This document shows positions 26,317 to 36,867 of a DNA stretch of 64,000 bases, one piece after another. Location: NCBI RefSeq assembly GCF_000420325.1, contig NZ_ATUS01000001.1:810463-874462 (forward strand), read 5' to 3'. The position numbers and the translations under genes were made by a program. This DNA comes from Spongiibacter tropicus DSM 19543 (GTDB taxonomy: Bacteria; Pseudomonadota; Gammaproteobacteria; Pseudomonadales; Spongiibacteraceae). Position 1 is the first letter of the stretch. Each line of letters opens with the position of its first letter. Under the pieces are notes generated by a model. The model was not told the origin of the DNA and ran no database searches. It was given only the letters and a program-made list of their open reading frames with translations.

Positions 26317-26991
26317 TCAGCGCACGTGAACCTGGCGGTGCAGGATGCTGGAGAACTCGTCAGCAAAGGTTTCGTATTTGCCGATATTGGCGTCCATCTT
26401 GGCCGAGAAGCGGTTGTAGGCCATAACCGCAGGAATCGCCGCGATAAGGCCCATTGCGGTCGCCACCAAGGCTTCGGAAATACCCGGCGCTACCGTCGCC
26501 AGCGTCGCCTGCTGCACCTGAGCCAAGCCGTGAAAGGAACCCATGATCCCCCACACTGTACCCAGCAGGCCGATGTAAGGGCTGGTCGAGCCGACCGTCG
26601 CCAGAAACGGCAGACTTTGTTCCAGGCGCTCTTCCTCGCGATTCATGGCCACCCGCATAGCGCGCTGGCAGCCTTCCATAATGGCATCCGCGTCGATATT
26701 GCGCTGTGCCATGCGGGTAAATTCCTTAAAACCCGCACGGAAAATACTTTCCATACCGACCGCCATGGTCTGGCTGTCACTACCCTGTTTGTACAGAGTA
26801 TTCAGATCAGTCCCCGACCAGAACAGCGACTCGAAACGCTTGCGCTCGCGCTCAGCCATATTGAAGTACATGGCACGCTGCACAATCAAATACCAGGATA
26901 CCAGCGACGCCAGCACCAAAATCGCCATAATGGCCTGAACAAAAATACTGGCCTGACTGACCAGCGTAATAATGGACAGGTCTTGCTCCAC
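26317..26991 (-). CDS. tolQ: Tol-Pal system protein TolQ
   Basis: 224-residue MotA/TolQ/ExbB proton-channel protein with three membrane segments (about 15-35, 127-150, 165-190) and the block LPFLATVGSTSPYIGLLGTVWGIM. Together with TolR it drives TolA. Follows ybgC with a 32-base gap. Confidence 0.97.
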   Translation of the reverse strand: MEQDLSIITLVSQASIFVQAIMAILVLASLVSWYLIVQRAMYFNMAERERKRFESLFWSGTDLNTLYKQGSDSQTMAVGMESIFRAGFKEFTRMAQRNIDADAIMEGCQRAMRVAMNREEERLEQSLPFLATVGSTSPYIGLLGTVWGIMGSFHGLAQVQQATLATVAPGISEALVATAMGLIAAIPAVMAYNRFSAKMDANIGKYETFADEFSSILHRQVHVR

Positions 26992-27023
26992 AGCAGTCCC
27001 CTCGGGTTTGTTGTCGTAGTTTT

Positions 27024-27431
27024 TTAGGCGCCGTCCGGCTCGCCAGACAGTCGCTGATAAATCATCGGCGGAAGCCGCCGGGCCCTGCCGACCACCGGGT
27101 CGACACAGGCAATTTGTATCTGCGCCTCACACAGTAACTCTTCGCCGCGATAGACACATTGTTTGAAATTAAGTGCCGTGGCACGCATAGATTCTATGAC
27201 CGCGGTCACGATTAGCTCGTCATCGAGGCGCGCCGAAGCGTGATACCGGGCTTGCACATCCCGCACCACCAACAGCAGCCCGTCGTCAGCCACCGCCGTT
27301 TTAGCAAAGCCCTGCGCGCGCATAAACTCGGTGCGCGCGCGTTCCATATACTTCAGGTAATTCACATAGTAGACAATGCCACCGGCGTCGGTATCTTCAA
27401 TATAAACGCGCAGGGGGATATGAAAATCCAT
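27024..27431 (-). CDS. ybgC: Tol-Pal-associated acyl-CoA thioesterase YbgC
   Basis: 135-residue hotdog-fold thioesterase with the active-site block RVYIEDTDAGGIVYYVNYLKYMERART (broken here as EDTDAGGIVYY near residues 12-22). Acts in the cytoplasm on acyl-CoA/acyl-ACP; its role with Tol-Pal is unsettled. First gene of the tol block; its ATG meets the ruvB stop at 27431. Confidence 0.95.
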   Translation of the reverse strand: MDFHIPLRVYIEDTDAGGIVYYVNYLKYMERARTEFMRAQGFAKTAVADDGLLLVVRDVQARYHASARLDDELIVTAVIESMRATALNFKQCVYRGEELLCEAQIQIACVDPVVGRARRLPPMIYQRLSGEPDGA

Positions 27432-28450
27432 CAGGACACGTCCCCTTTGGGCGCATCCAGACCAAAGTGCTGATAGGCGTGCTGGGTCAGCACCCGACCT
27501 CTCGGCGTGCGCATAATATAGCCCTGCTGAATCAGATAGGGCTCCAGCACATCCTCAATCGTGCCGCGCTCTTCGCTGATGGCGGCGGCAAGGCTCTCAA
27601 TGCCTACCGGCCCACCATCAAATTTTTCAATCATCGCCAGCAGCAGACGGCGGTCGAGGTGATCGAAACCGCGATTGTCGACGTTGAGCATATTCAGCGC
27701 CGCATCAGCGACCTGCGCCGACACCTTGCCATCGGCTTTCACCTCGGCGTAGTCGCGCACCCGACGCAGCAGACGATTGGCAATACGCGGTGTACCCCGC
27801 GAGCGCATGGCAATTTCGCGCGCCCCGCCATCATCGAGGCTCATGCCAAGAATTTCAGCGGACCGGCTGACGATGGTAGACAGATCGGGCACACCGTAAA
27901 ACTCCAGCCGCTGCACAATGCCAAAGCGGTCGCGCAGCGGTGAGGTCAACAGGCCTGCACGGGTTGTGGCGCCCACCAGGGTGAAAGGTGGCAAATCCAG
28001 TTTGATCGAGCGCGCCGCCGGCCCCTCGCCGATCATGATATCCAGCTGATAATCCTCCATTGCGGGATAGAGGATTTCCTCAATATGCGGGCTGAGACGG
28101 TGAATCTCGTCGATAAACAGGACATCGCCCTCATCGAGATTGGTCATCAGCGCCGCCAGATCTCCGGCCTTTTCCAGCACCGGACCGGAGGTCGTGCGCA
28201 ACGCCACGCCCATTTCGTTCGCAAGGATATTGGCGAGCGTGGTCTTGCCCAGCCCCGGTGGCCCAAAAATCAGCGTGTGATCCAGCGGCTCGCTGCGCTG
28301 GCGAGCGGCGCTGACGAAAATCTCCATCTGCTCACGCACGGCGGGCTGACCAATATAATCCGCCAGCGACTTGGGGCGAATGGCGCGATCAAAACGCTCT
28401 TCGGAAGACTCCAGCGTATCCGGGGCAATCAAGCGGTCGACATCAATCAT
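27431..28450 (-). CDS. ruvB: Holliday junction branch migration helicase RuvB
   Basis: 339-residue AAA+ ATPase. Walker [10 protein letters not shown] near residue 64-72, Walker B FIDEIHRL near 115, and a C-terminal winged helix ending in [17 protein letters not shown]. Moves Holliday junctions together with RuvA. Gap of 13 bases from ruvA. Confidence 0.98.
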   Translation of the reverse strand: MIDVDRLIAPDTLESSEERFDRAIRPKSLADYIGQPAVREQMEIFVSAARQRSEPLDHTLIFGPPGLGKTTLANILANEMGVALRTTSGPVLEKAGDLAALMTNLDEGDVLFIDEIHRLSPHIEEILYPAMEDYQLDIMIGEGPAARSIKLDLPPFTLVGATTRAGLLTSPLRDRFGIVQRLEFYGVPDLSTIVSRSAEILGMSLDDGGAREIAMRSRGTPRIANRLLRRVRDYAEVKADGKVSAQVADAALNMLNVDNRGFDHLDRRLLLAMIEKFDGGPVGIESLAAAISEERGTIEDVLEPYLIQQGYIMRTPRGRVLTQHAYQHFGLDAPKGDVS

Positions 28451-28463
28451 ACGAAGTCAGCCT

Positions 28464-29066
28464 CTATCGAATCATATTCTTGAGGGCAGCACGGATCAGT
28501 GCTTCGCTGCTCTGCCCTTCGGTATCCAGCGCATTAATTGCCCGGCTGGCTTCCTGCGGTTTGTACCCCAGGGCCACCAGCGCCGCTTCCGCTTCGGCCA
28601 GAATCGCCGAGGCCGAGGGTGTTTCAGGCAGGCTGACCTGCGATACCGCCTGATCCGGTGCCCAGCTCGCCAGCCGATCGCGCATTTCCATCACCAAGCG
28701 CTCGGCGGTTTTCTTACCAACGCCGGGCAGGCGCACCAGCGACGCCGTATCGCCATCCTGCACGCAGCGCACAAAATCGTCGCTGTCGATGCCAGACATA
28801 ATTGTCAATGCGAGCTTGGGCCCGACCCCGTTAACCTTGATCAGGTCGCGAAACAGCTGCCGCCCGCGGGTATCGTTAAAGCCAAACAGGCTGTGGGCAT
28901 CCTCGCGGACGATCATCTGGATGTACAGCGACACTTCTTCACCCAGCGCAGGCAAGGTGTACAGGGTGGTCATCGGCACCAGCACTTCGTAGCCAACACC
29001 GTTGACGTCCACCACAATCTCCGGAGCCTGCTTTTCGATCAGCACTCCGCGCAAACGAGCAATCAT
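28464..29066 (-). CDS. ruvA: Holliday junction DNA-binding protein RuvA
   Basis: 200 residues: N-terminal OB-fold (1-62), helix-hairpin-helix pair ([29 protein letters not shown]) and a C-terminal RuvB-binding domain ([18 protein letters not shown]). Forms the tetramer that targets RuvB to junctions. Overlaps ruvC by 4 bases (ATGA). Confidence 0.98.
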   Translation of the reverse strand: MIARLRGVLIEKQAPEIVVDVNGVGYEVLVPMTTLYTLPALGEEVSLYIQMIVREDAHSLFGFNDTRGRQLFRDLIKVNGVGPKLALTIMSGIDSDDFVRCVQDGDTASLVRLPGVGKKTAERLVMEMRDRLASWAPDQAVSQVSLPETPSASAILAEAEAALVALGYKPQEASRAINALDTEGQSSEALIRAALKNMIR

Positions 29067-29605
29067 GAGCTTACCTTATTACTCAGCCGACCCCGCCGCA
29101 TCCGCGCAGCAAGCATCGGTTCAGACATATTATTCAGCCCTTCGCGGGCGTGGGCGTGGCAGATGGCCGCCGCCAGCGCATCGGCGGCGTCTTCCTGTGG
29201 GCTGGCAGGCAATTTCAACAGGACTTTCACCATGTGCTGTATCTGTTCTTTACTCGCGGCACCGGTGCCCACCACCGCTTTTTTAATTTGCCGCGCCGTG
29301 TATTCCGCCACGGCCAGATCAGCGCCCACGCAGGCCACCACGGCCGCACCACGGGCCTGTCCCAGCTTAAGCGCCGAACCCGCGCTTTTCGCCATAAACA
29401 CTTCTTCTACCGCCGCTTCGCTGGGACGGTATTCGTCGATGATGGTATTGAGACTGCGAAAGATAATATTGAGGCGTTCTGGAAGCGGGCCTTTCGGCAG
29501 GCGAATAACCCCACTGGTCACATAGCGATGGCGACCGCCCTCGGCCGAGATCAGGCCGAAACCGGTGCGCTGTGAGCCGGGGTCGATGCCGAGAATAATG
29601 GTCAT
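29063..29605 (-). CDS. ruvC: Holliday junction resolvase RuvC
   Basis: 180-residue RNase H-fold endonuclease; first catalytic Asp in [14 protein letters not shown] (Asp7), Glu in AAVEEVF, and [14 protein letters not shown] at the C-terminus. ATG at 29605 gives the usual [10 protein letters not shown] start; the upstream ATG at 29641 adds 12 residues not typical of the family. Confidence 0.97.
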   Translation of the reverse strand: MTIILGIDPGSQRTGFGLISAEGGRHRYVTSGVIRLPKGPLPERLNIIFRSLNTIIDEYRPSEAAVEEVFMAKSAGSALKLGQARGAAVVACVGADLAVAEYTARQIKKAVVGTGAASKEQIQHMVKVLLKLPASPQEDAADALAAAICHAHAREGLNNMSEPMLAARMRRGRLSNKVSS

Positions 29606-29677
29606 AAATCGTCGCTGCCAGAAACTGCGCCTATTATGCACAGATCAGGCCTCGAAAAGATAATACCGCCAATGCCA

Positions 29678-30421
29678 TTACAGCTCGGCGAGCACCTCAT
29701 CGGGGATTTCGGCATTGGTGTGCACCTGCTGCACATCATCGAGGTCTTCCAGCATATCCACCAGCCCCAGCAGGGTCTCAGCACCCTGGCGGTCCAGCGG
29801 TACGGTGGTTGAAGGCTGCATGATCAGCTCGGCGTGTTCGTGCTCGAGTCCCGCCGCGACCATGGCGTCCTTGACGGTTTGAAAATCCTCAAACGGGGTC
29901 AGCACCTCGATGCTGCCGTCGTCATGGGCAACCACGTCGTCGGCGCCCGCCTCCAGCGCCACGTCCATAATCTGCTCTTCACTGCTGCCCGGCGCGTAGA
30001 GAAGCTGACCGAGACGGCTGAACAGAAAAGCGACCGAACCATCGGTGCCCAGATTGCCGCCACGCTTGGTAAAGGCGTGGCGAACATCAGCGACGGTGCG
30101 GTTGCGGTTGTCGGTCATGCATTCAACCAAGACAGCAACGCCACCCGCGCCGTAACCTTCGTAGGTGATTTCATCGTAGTTGTCACCCTCGGCATTCCCG
30201 GCGCCACGGGCGATGGCCTTGTCGATGGTGTCGCGCTTCATATTGGCGCCGAGCGCCTTGTCGACCGCGGCCCGGAGACGGGGATTGTCCTCTGGAATCG
30301 GGCCACCGGCACGGGCAGCCACGACCAACTCGCGAATCAGCTTGGTGAAAACCTTGCCGCGCTTGGCATCCTGCGCGGCTTTGCGGTGTTTAATATTGGC
30401 CCATTTACTGTGACCTGCCAC
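29678..30421 (-). CDS. yebC: YebC/PmpR-family protein
   Basis: 247-residue TACO1-family protein, linked to relief of ribosome stalling and to transcription control. The family start (M)[13 protein letters not shown] requires a GTG at 30421, which has GGGAGG 7 bases upstream; the ATG-like upstream extension is not family-like. It precedes ruvC on the same strand, the usual arrangement. Confidence 0.96.
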   Translation of the reverse strand: MAGHSKWANIKHRKAAQDAKRGKVFTKLIRELVVAARAGGPIPEDNPRLRAAVDKALGANMKRDTIDKAIARGAGNAEGDNYDEITYEGYGAGGVAVLVECMTDNRNRTVADVRHAFTKRGGNLGTDGSVAFLFSRLGQLLYAPGSSEEQIMDVALEAGADDVVAHDDGSIEVLTPFEDFQTVKDAMVAAGLEHEHAELIMQPSTTVPLDRQGAETLLGLVDMLEDLDDVQQVHTNAEIPDEVLAEL

Positions 30422-30483
30422 AACTAACCTCCCGCTGGGCGGTGATGCCACACCGCCCGTTTACTGCTTGGCAAATACTGGTA

Positions 30484-32253
30484 TTACTCTTCGTTTTTAC
30501 GCAGACGAATGCTCAACTCGGTGAGCTGGCGAGACTCCACCACACCCGGAGCATCGGTCATCACACAGGCTGCCGTCTGGGTTTTGGGGAAGGCAATCAC
30601 GTCACGAATGGAGCGTGCGCCACTCATCAGCATGATCAGACGATCCAAACCAAAGGCCAGACCGGCATGCGGCGGCGCGCCGTACTTCAAAGCGTCCAGC
30701 AGGAAGCCGAATTTCTCTTGCGCTTCCGCCTCGTCGATCCCCAACACCCGGAATACCGACTGCTGCATGTCGTTGCGGTGGATACGCACCGAACCGCCAC
30801 CCAGCTCGGTACCGTTGAGCACCATATCGTAGGCCACAGACAGGGCCTCGCCCGGCGCCGTTTCCAGCTCTTCCGGCGTACACGACGGCGAGGTAAACGG
30901 GTGGTGCAGCGCGGTCCAGCCGCCCTTGTCATCCTCTTCAAACATCGGGAAGTCAACCACCCACAACGGCGCCCACTCGGCGGTGTACAGGTCGAGATCT
31001 TCACCCAGCTTGCAGCGCAGGGCACCCAGTGCTTCGTTGACCACTTTGGCCGAATCCGCGCCAAAGAAGATCAGGTCGCCGTTCTCGGCGCCGACCCGCT
31101 CCAGAATCGCGGCACGTACCGGCTCAGGCAGGAATTTCACAATCGGTGATTGCAGGCCGCCCTCAAGGTCGCTCTTGTCGTTGACCTTGATGTAGGCCAG
31201 CCCTTTGGCGCCGTAGATGCCGACAAACTTGGTGTAGTCATCAATCTGTTTACGGCTGAGCTTGTCGTTGCCGCCGGGAACCTTCAGTGCCGCCACACGG
31301 CCCTTGGGATTAGTCGCCGGACCGGAGAATACCTTGAACTCCACCTCGGCCATCAGATCGCCAACGTCGACCAGCTCCAGCGGAATCCGCAGGTCGGGCT
31401 TGTCGCTGCCGAAGCGGCTCATGGCCTCGCTGTAAGGCATCTTCGGGAAGTCGCCCAGATCCAGATCTTTCACTTCCTTGAACAGATCGCGAATCATACC
31501 TTCGGCCACCGCCATCATCTGGGCGTCGTCCATAAAGGAGGTTTCGATATCGATCTGGGTGAATTCCGGCTGGCGGTCTGCGCGCAGGTCTTCGTCGCGG
31601 AAACACTTGGCAATCTGGTAGTAGCGGTCAAAACCCGACACCATCAACAGCTGCTTGAACAACTGGGGCGACTGGGGCAGCGCAAAGAATTTACCTGCAT
31701 GGGTACGACTGGGGACGAGGTAGTCGCGGGCGCCTTCCGGAGTAGCGCGAGTGAGAATCGGGGTTTCGATATCCAGGAAGCCCTGCTCGTCGAGATAGCG
31801 ACGCAGCACCGAGGTCACCTTGGCACGCAGGCGCAGCTTGTCGGCAATTTGCGGGCGACGCAGATCGAGGTAACGGTAGCGCAGACGAACGTCTTCGCCC
31901 ACTTCGGTATGATCATCGAGCTGGAACGGCGGCGTTTCGGACTCATTGAGAATCTCGATTTCCTTACCGAGCACTTCGATCTCGCCGGTTTTCATATTGG
32001 GGTTAACCGTCGCAGCATCCCGCGCGCGGACCCGGCCGCGAATCTTCAGAACATATTCGCTGCGCACCCGGTCGGCGGTAGCAAAGTGCTCTTGGGTGTC
32101 GGGATCGAAGACGACCTGAACAATCCCGTCGCGGTCGCGCATATCCAGAAAAATAACGCCGCCGTGATCGCGGCGGCGATCCACCCAACCGCAGATGGTG
32201 ACGTCTTGATCGATGTACTCGCTACCGAGGCTCCCGCAATAATGGCTGCGCAT
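30484..32253 (-). CDS. aspS: aspartate-tRNA ligase
   Basis: 589-residue class II synthetase: N-terminal OB-fold anticodon domain ([20 protein letters not shown]), catalytic core with motif 2 ([18 protein letters not shown]), bacterial GAD insertion domain (about 285-415) and motif 3 ([13 protein letters not shown]). Bacterial type by size; whether it is discriminating or also charges Asn is not clear from sequence. Upstream of yebC by 62 bases. Confidence 0.98.
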   Translation of the reverse strand: MRSHYCGSLGSEYIDQDVTICGWVDRRRDHGGVIFLDMRDRDGIVQVVFDPDTQEHFATADRVRSEYVLKIRGRVRARDAATVNPNMKTGEIEVLGKEIEILNESETPPFQLDDHTEVGEDVRLRYRYLDLRRPQIADKLRLRAKVTSVLRRYLDEQGFLDIETPILTRATPEGARDYLVPSRTHAGKFFALPQSPQLFKQLLMVSGFDRYYQIAKCFRDEDLRADRQPEFTQIDIETSFMDDAQMMAVAEGMIRDLFKEVKDLDLGDFPKMPYSEAMSRFGSDKPDLRIPLELVDVGDLMAEVEFKVFSGPATNPKGRVAALKVPGGNDKLSRKQIDDYTKFVGIYGAKGLAYIKVNDKSDLEGGLQSPIVKFLPEPVRAAILERVGAENGDLIFFGADSAKVVNEALGALRCKLGEDLDLYTAEWAPLWVVDFPMFEEDDKGGWTALHHPFTSPSCTPEELETAPGEALSVAYDMVLNGTELGGGSVRIHRNDMQQSVFRVLGIDEAEAQEKFGFLLDALKYGAPPHAGLAFGLDRLIMLMSGARSIRDVIAFPKTQTAACVMTDAPGVVESRQLTELSIRLRKNEE

Positions 32254-32277
32254 GGATTTTTTCCCACTTCTTAAAAA

Positions 32278-32310
32278 GTCAAAAACAGGCCCCGTAATTC
32301 GGGGCCCCTA
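32278..32310 (-). terminator. Rho-independent terminator after the zinc-ribbon gene
   Basis: On the minus strand a 7-bp stem GGCCCCG/CGGGGCC (32288-32294 with 32300-32306) with loop AATTA is followed by TGTTTTTG. It separates the FmdB-type gene from aspS, so aspS must have its own promoter in or just after this 60-base gap. Confidence 0.8.
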
Positions 32311-32313
32311 AAT

Positions 32314-32556
32314 TCAGCTATCGGATCCGGCAGAGGAACCACCGCCGTCACCGGCCAGGTTTTTCTTCTTACCGCCCGATTTAAAATCGGTTTCGTACCA
32401 ACCGCCACCCTTGAGGCGAAAACCCGCCGCCGAGATTTTCTTGACCAGTTTGTCCGCTTTGCATTGCGGACACTGGGTCATGGCTGGATCACTCATCTTC
32501 TGCAACGCTTCCAGCTCGTGCTGACAGGCCTGACACTGATATTCATAAATGGGCAT
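32314..32556 (-). CDS. FmdB-family zinc ribbon protein
   Basis: 80-residue protein starting MPIYEYQC with two CxxC pairs (Cys8/Cys11 and Cys29/Cys32) forming a zinc ribbon, and a Gly/Ser/Lys-rich tail. Commonly found just upstream of aspS in gammaproteobacteria; a regulatory function is presumed, not shown. ATG at 32556 follows GAGGGGATTCCA; the longer frame to 32625 adds a non-family leader. Confidence 0.92.
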   Translation of the reverse strand: MPIYEYQCQACQHELEALQKMSDPAMTQCPQCKADKLVKKISAAGFRLKGGGWYETDFKSGGKKKNLAGDGGGSSAGSDS

Positions 32557-32751
32557 TGGAATCCCCTCCCAATACAAACTAATGAAAACGTGACCTACAG
32601 GAGTAAAACCGTCGGGCACAACCACAGGGTAGAAAAAGGAGCGGGATTATAACGCAAAGCGGGCGTGGCGATAAACGCAGGAAGCAAGAATCACCGAGAT
32701 CGGGTCGGCGGTGAGCACGAAGGCACACCGCCGGCGGGCAAAAGCCCGGCT

Positions 32752-33189
32752 TTAGGAGGCAAAATCCTTGAGTTTCTTCAGCGGACGAACTTTCACCGCC
32801 ACGCTGGCAGGCTTGGCTTTGAAGGTCGTCTCTTCACCGGTGAAGGGGTTGATACCCTTGCGCGCCTTGGTCGCAGGCTTTTTCACCGTGGTGATTTTCA
32901 TCAAACCGGGAATGGTGAACTCACCCAGCGCACGCTTTTTGATGCTGCGCTCAATCAGCAACTCCAGCTCGTCGAGCACACTGGCAACCTGCTTGCGATT
33001 GAGTTCGGTGTTAGTCGCGATTTCATTGAGAATCTGCGTCTTGGTCATCTTCTCGCTGATTGCGGTCGTTTTGCGCTTCGGAGCCGCCTTGGCTGCAGCC
33101 GGTTTAGCTACGGCTTTCTTCGCTGCAACTTTCTTGGGGGCGGCCTTTTTCGGCGCTGCTTTTTTCGGTGCTGCTTTTCGTGTCGCCAT
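32752..33189 (-). CDS. HU-family DNA-binding protein with histone H1-like tail
   Basis: 145 residues: an N-terminal Ala/Lys/Pro tail (residues 2-43) made of near-repeats of AAPKK, as in histone H1 C-terminal domains, followed by an HU/IHF fold (48-145; MTKTQILNEIATNTELNRKQ, then RKGINPFTGEETTFKAKPA). Probably a nucleoid protein with extra non-specific DNA binding. AGGAACG precedes the ATG. No partner gene; monocistronic by position. Confidence 0.93.
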   Translation of the reverse strand: MATRKAAPKKAAPKKAAPKKVAAKKAVAKPAAAKAAPKRKTTAISEKMTKTQILNEIATNTELNRKQVASVLDELELLIERSIKKRALGEFTIPGLMKITTVKKPATKARKGINPFTGEETTFKAKPASVAVKVRPLKKLKDFAS

Positions 33190-33405
33190 AAGGAATCGTT
33201 CCTGTTCTGGGTGTGAAATTTATTATTTGCCAGTAGAGGGCACGCTGCCGATACCGAATTACCGCCGTTCCTTTTCCCGGTGCTGACTGCCCCGTTTCAG
33301 AAGAGCTGGCGGCATGGCTATGCCTGTGCATTACTAATAGTCGATTGCCCGCTGCAAAACAAGAGCGAAGCGCAATATCCCTACGAAAAAGCCTATTTTA
33401 TGCGG

Positions 33406-34608
33406 CTAATGCTGCAGTAAACGCTCAACCAGATGCCTGCCAATTGGCAGTGCAGACGTTGCCGCTGGTGACGGCGCATTGATGACATGAACGCTGCGAC
33501 GACTCTCGAGAAAGGCAAAATCGTGCAAGAGCTCACCTTTGGGGCTGACCGCCTGGGCACGCACTCCCGCCGGCGCTGGCGATAAATCGTCCATCGTCAG
33601 CGACGGATAATAGGCTTGCAGCAACTGCAAATAACGGCGTTTGGAAAGGGAGTTGTGTAGTTCAGACACGGCCGCGCGATGATGACGACGAACCAGCGCC
33701 CAGAAGCCACGAAAGCCGATCAGCTCCGCGAGGCTGCGCCACTCAACATCCGACCAGCGGTAGCCTTCGCGAGCCAACGCCAGCACCGCATTGGGACCAG
33801 CAAGCAACCGACCATCAACGCGGGGCGTCAGGTGGACGCCCAGAAACGGCAGAGCCGGATCGGGAACGGGGTAAATCAGGCGCGATACCCAGGACTCGCA
33901 GCGAGCGGCAAGCTGATAAAACTCTCCGCGAAACGGCACGATATGCAGCGGGCAATCGAGTCCCTGCAACCTCGCCAGCCTGTCGGCCATCAAACCGGCA
34001 CAGCAGAGTAGCTGTGACGACGTAAATTCTCCGGCACGAGTGAACACACGAATGTCTCGCTGGCTCTCGGTGATACCGAGCACTTCTGCCTCGGTCTTCA
34101 GCTCCGCGCCTGCCGCCTGAGCCTGATCCAGTAATGCTTGGCAAATCGCCGAATAGTCAACAATCGCCGATTCGCTGACCGCCAGAGCAGCTTCCCCCCT
34201 CAGCTCGGGCTCCTGTTCGCGCATGGCGTCGCGCACCAGCCACTCAGGGTTCAAACCATTGGCTTTTGCACGCTGCTGCAACTCCCCAAGCCCTCGCAGC
34301 TGATGGGCTTCGGTGGCGACAATCCACTTCCCACAGCGCAAGAACGGAAGCTGGTGTTCCCGGCAGAAGGCCTCAGTCTGCTGAAGCCCCTCCCGACACA
34401 TGCGTGCCTTGAGACTGCCAGCCGGGTAGTACACCCCCGCATGGAGTACACCACTATTACGCCCTGATTGATGGCGGGCCGGCGCCGCTTCTTTCTCCAG
34501 AATCAGCACTCGGCTGTCCGGCTTTTGCTTCAGCAGCTGCCATGCAGAGGCAGCACCAACAATGCCTGCCCCCACAATAATGACATCGTAACTCCCGGCA
34601 CTCGCCAT
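33406..34608 (-). CDS. lhgO: L-2-hydroxyglutarate oxidase (LhgO-type FAD enzyme)
   Basis: 400-residue DAO-fold FAD oxidoreductase: dinucleotide motif VIIVGAGIVGAASAWQL near the start, then RHQSGRNSGVLHAGVYYPAGSLKARMC, the LhgO/L2HGDH signature. It oxidises L-2-hydroxyglutarate to 2-oxoglutarate, feeding electrons to quinone. ATG at 34608 is chosen because the frame upstream (34644) runs into the HIT gene; its stop (34613) lies 5 bases before this start, so they are coupled. Confidence 0.9.
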   Translation of the reverse strand: MASAGSYDVIIVGAGIVGAASAWQLLKQKPDSRVLILEKEAAPARHQSGRNSGVLHAGVYYPAGSLKARMCREGLQQTEAFCREHQLPFLRCGKWIVATEAHQLRGLGELQQRAKANGLNPEWLVRDAMREQEPELRGEAALAVSESAIVDYSAICQALLDQAQAAGAELKTEAEVLGITESQRDIRVFTRAGEFTSSQLLCCAGLMADRLARLQGLDCPLHIVPFRGEFYQLAARCESWVSRLIYPVPDPALPFLGVHLTPRVDGRLLAGPNAVLALAREGYRWSDVEWRSLAELIGFRGFWALVRRHHRAAVSELHNSLSKRRYLQLLQAYYPSLTMDDLSPAPAGVRAQAVSPKGELLHDFAFLESRRSVHVINAPSPAATSALPIGRHLVERLLQH

Positions 34609-34612
34609 CGCA

Positions 34613-35041
34613 TCAGCCCGAAATAAAGCGTGGCTCAGCGGCAAAGGCGTGTCTCAATGCCGCCAGACGTTCTTCGCGATCGGAATCGGCATAGGCTTTT
34701 GCCGGCAACTGCCCCCATACCGGCTTCGGCCAACAGGGGTCCGCGGCAAAACGAGCTATATGGTGAACATGCAGCTGCGGCACCATATTACCCAGCGCGG
34801 CAATGTTCAGCTTCTCTGCAGCAAAGACGGTATTGAGAATACCTGCGGCCAGATCAGACTCCCGAGAGAACTGCATACGGTCCTCCTCACTCAGCTCACA
34901 GAGTTCCCGCAGCTCGGCATCGCTGCGCGGTACCAGAATGAGCCAGGGATACTGGGCGTCGTTCATCAACAGCACTCGGCATAAGGGCAGGTCGCCGACC
35001 ACAAAGCAGTCGGCAGCAAGTTGGGGGTGTAATGTAAACAT
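34613..35041 (-). CDS. HIT-family protein
   Basis: 142-residue histidine-triad nucleotide-binding protein with QLHVHHIARF near residue 91-100 and the downstream PCWPKPVWG block of this bacterial subgroup. The motif reads HxHH, with the third triad His displaced. Such proteins hydrolyse nucleotide phosphoramidates or diadenosine polyphosphates; substrate here unknown. ATG at 35041 has GGAGAA upstream. Divergent from proS. Confidence 0.9.
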   Translation of the reverse strand: MFTLHPQLAADCFVVGDLPLCRVLLMNDAQYPWLILVPRSDAELRELCELSEEDRMQFSRESDLAAGILNTVFAAEKLNIAALGNMVPQLHVHHIARFAADPCWPKPVWGQLPAKAYADSDREERLAALRHAFAAEPRFISG

Positions 35042-35136
35042 GATGTTCTCCAATAAAGCGGTGGCGCCCTGTACCGGACCGCCTATCAATCGTAAAATGC
35101 GGCGACTTCATTCGCAGCTTTAAGGCCAGATCCGCT

Positions 35137-36867
35137 ATGCGCGCCAGCCAATTTCTTATTGCCACTGTAAAGGAAACCCCCGCCGATGCCGAGGTTATCA
35201 GTCACCAACTGATGCTCCGTGCCGGCATGATACGAAAGCTGGCCACCGGCCTCTACACTTGGCTGCCGTTGGGCCTGCGGGTACTTCGCAAAGTGGAAAA
35301 CATTGTCCGTGAAGAGATGAACGCGGCAGGCGCGCAAGAGGTGCTGATGCCCGTGGTCCAGCCCGCTGAACTGTGGCAGGAATCGGGTCGTTGGGAACAG
35401 TACGGTGCAGAACTGCTGCGCATCAATGACCGTCATCAGCGCGAGTTTTGCCTTGGCCCCACCCACGAGGAAGTGATTACCGACCTGATTCGCAACGAGA
35501 TCCGCAGCTACAAGCAGCTGCCGGCGAACTTCTATCAGATCCAAACCAAGTTCCGCGATGAAATCCGCCCCCGTTTCGGGGTGATGCGCTCGCGTGAATT
35601 CATCATGAAAGACGCGTACTCCTTCCACAATGACCAGGAGTCACTGCAGGCCACCTACGACGTCATGCACGCGGCCTATACCCGCATCTTTACTCGCCTC
35701 GGCCTGGACTTCCGTCCGGTGATCGCCGACACCGGCTCGATCGGCGGCAGCGCCTCCCATGAGTTCCACGTATTAGCCGAATCGGGCGAAGACGATATCG
35801 CCTTTTCCGACAGCTCAGATTACGCCGCCAACGTAGAAATGGCCGAAGCACTGGCACCGGCTGGCGAGCGCGCCGCCCCCGGCGCCGAGCTGGAGAAAGT
35901 CGTCACGCCCAGCGTGGGCACCATCGAGCAGGTGTGCGCGTTCTTTAACTGCACGCCCGAGCAAACTCTGAAAACCCTGCTGGTCTATGGCGAGGCCGAC
36001 GACAATGGCAAGCAGCCGCTGGTTGCCCTGGTGCTGCGCGGCGACCACCAATTGAACGAAATCAAAGCCGAGAAGCTGGACGGCGTTGCCAGCCCGCTGA
36101 CGTTGGCCGAAGAAAACGATATTAAAGCGGCGCTGAGCTGCTCTCCCGGCTCCATTGGTCCGGTCGATCTCGGCTTGCGCACGATTGTGGATCGCAGCGC
36201 CGCGCACTGCGCTGACTTTATCTGCGGTGCCAACGAAGACGGCTACCATCTGCGCGGCGGCAACTGGGAACGGGATCTGGCTCTTGGCGAGATCGCCGAC
36301 TTGCGCGAGGTCGTCAGCGGCGATCCCAGCCCCGATGGCCAGGGCACACTGCAAATCAAACGCGGCATTGAAGTGGGCCATATCTTCCAGCTTGGCACCA
36401 AATACTCGGAAGCCCTGCAAGCGACCGTACTCAACGAGCAGGGCAAAGAGCAGGTGATGATCATGGGCTGCTACGGCATCGGCGTCACCCGTGTGGTGGC
36501 TTCAGCCATTGAGCAGAATCACGACGACAAAGGCATTATCTGGACCGACGGCATCGCGCCGTTCCAGATTGCGCTGGTGCCGATGAACATGCAGAAATCC
36601 GAGCGCGTGCGCGAGGCGGCAGAAGCCCTGTACGCGCAGCTCAAAAATGCAGGCTACGATGTGCTGCTGGATGACCGCAACGAGCGGCCCGGCGTGAAAT
36701 TTGCCGATATGGAACTGATGGGTATCCCCCACCGCATTGTGATCGGCGACCGCGGCTTGGACAACGGCCAACTGGAATACCGCCATCGCCGTGCCGACGA
36801 CAACGAAGACGTCGCTATCGACAGCATTATGGACTTCGTCCGTCAGCGTGTTCCACTCTCTGCTTAA
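35137..36867 (+). CDS. proS: proline-tRNA ligase (bacterial type with editing domain)
   Basis: 576-residue class II synthetase: motif 1 [17 protein letters not shown], motif 2 [21 protein letters not shown], YbaK-like INS editing insertion (about 235-385) and C-terminal anticodon-binding domain from about 470. Standard length for this type. ATG at 35137; the start of the adjacent HIT gene lies 95 bases away on the other strand. Confidence 0.98.
   Translation: MRASQFLIATVKETPADAEVISHQLMLRAGMIRKLATGLYTWLPLGLRVLRKVENIVREEMNAAGAQEVLMPVVQPAELWQESGRWEQYGAELLRINDRHQREFCLGPTHEEVITDLIRNEIRSYKQLPANFYQIQTKFRDEIRPRFGVMRSREFIMKDAYSFHNDQESLQATYDVMHAAYTRIFTRLGLDFRPVIADTGSIGGSASHEFHVLAESGEDDIAFSDSSDYAANVEMAEALAPAGERAAPGAELEKVVTPSVGTIEQVCAFFNCTPEQTLKTLLVYGEADDNGKQPLVALVLRGDHQLNEIKAEKLDGVASPLTLAEENDIKAALSCSPGSIGPVDLGLRTIVDRSAAHCADFICGANEDGYHLRGGNWERDLALGEIADLREVVSGDPSPDGQGTLQIKRGIEVGHIFQLGTKYSEALQATVLNEQGKEQVMIMGCYGIGVTRVVASAIEQNHDDKGIIWTDGIAPFQIALVPMNMQKSERVREAAEALYAQLKNAGYDVLLDDRNERPGVKFADMELMGIPHRIVIGDRGLDNGQLEYRHRRADDNEDVAIDSIMDFVRQRVPLSA

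Noticed and set aside
28371-29525. 384-codon plus-strand frame across ruvB-ruvA-ruvC
   Set aside because: Spans three conserved genes on the other strand, so it is a shadow.
31150-32274. 374-codon frame opposite aspS
   Set aside because: Antisense to a conserved synthetase gene with no family match.
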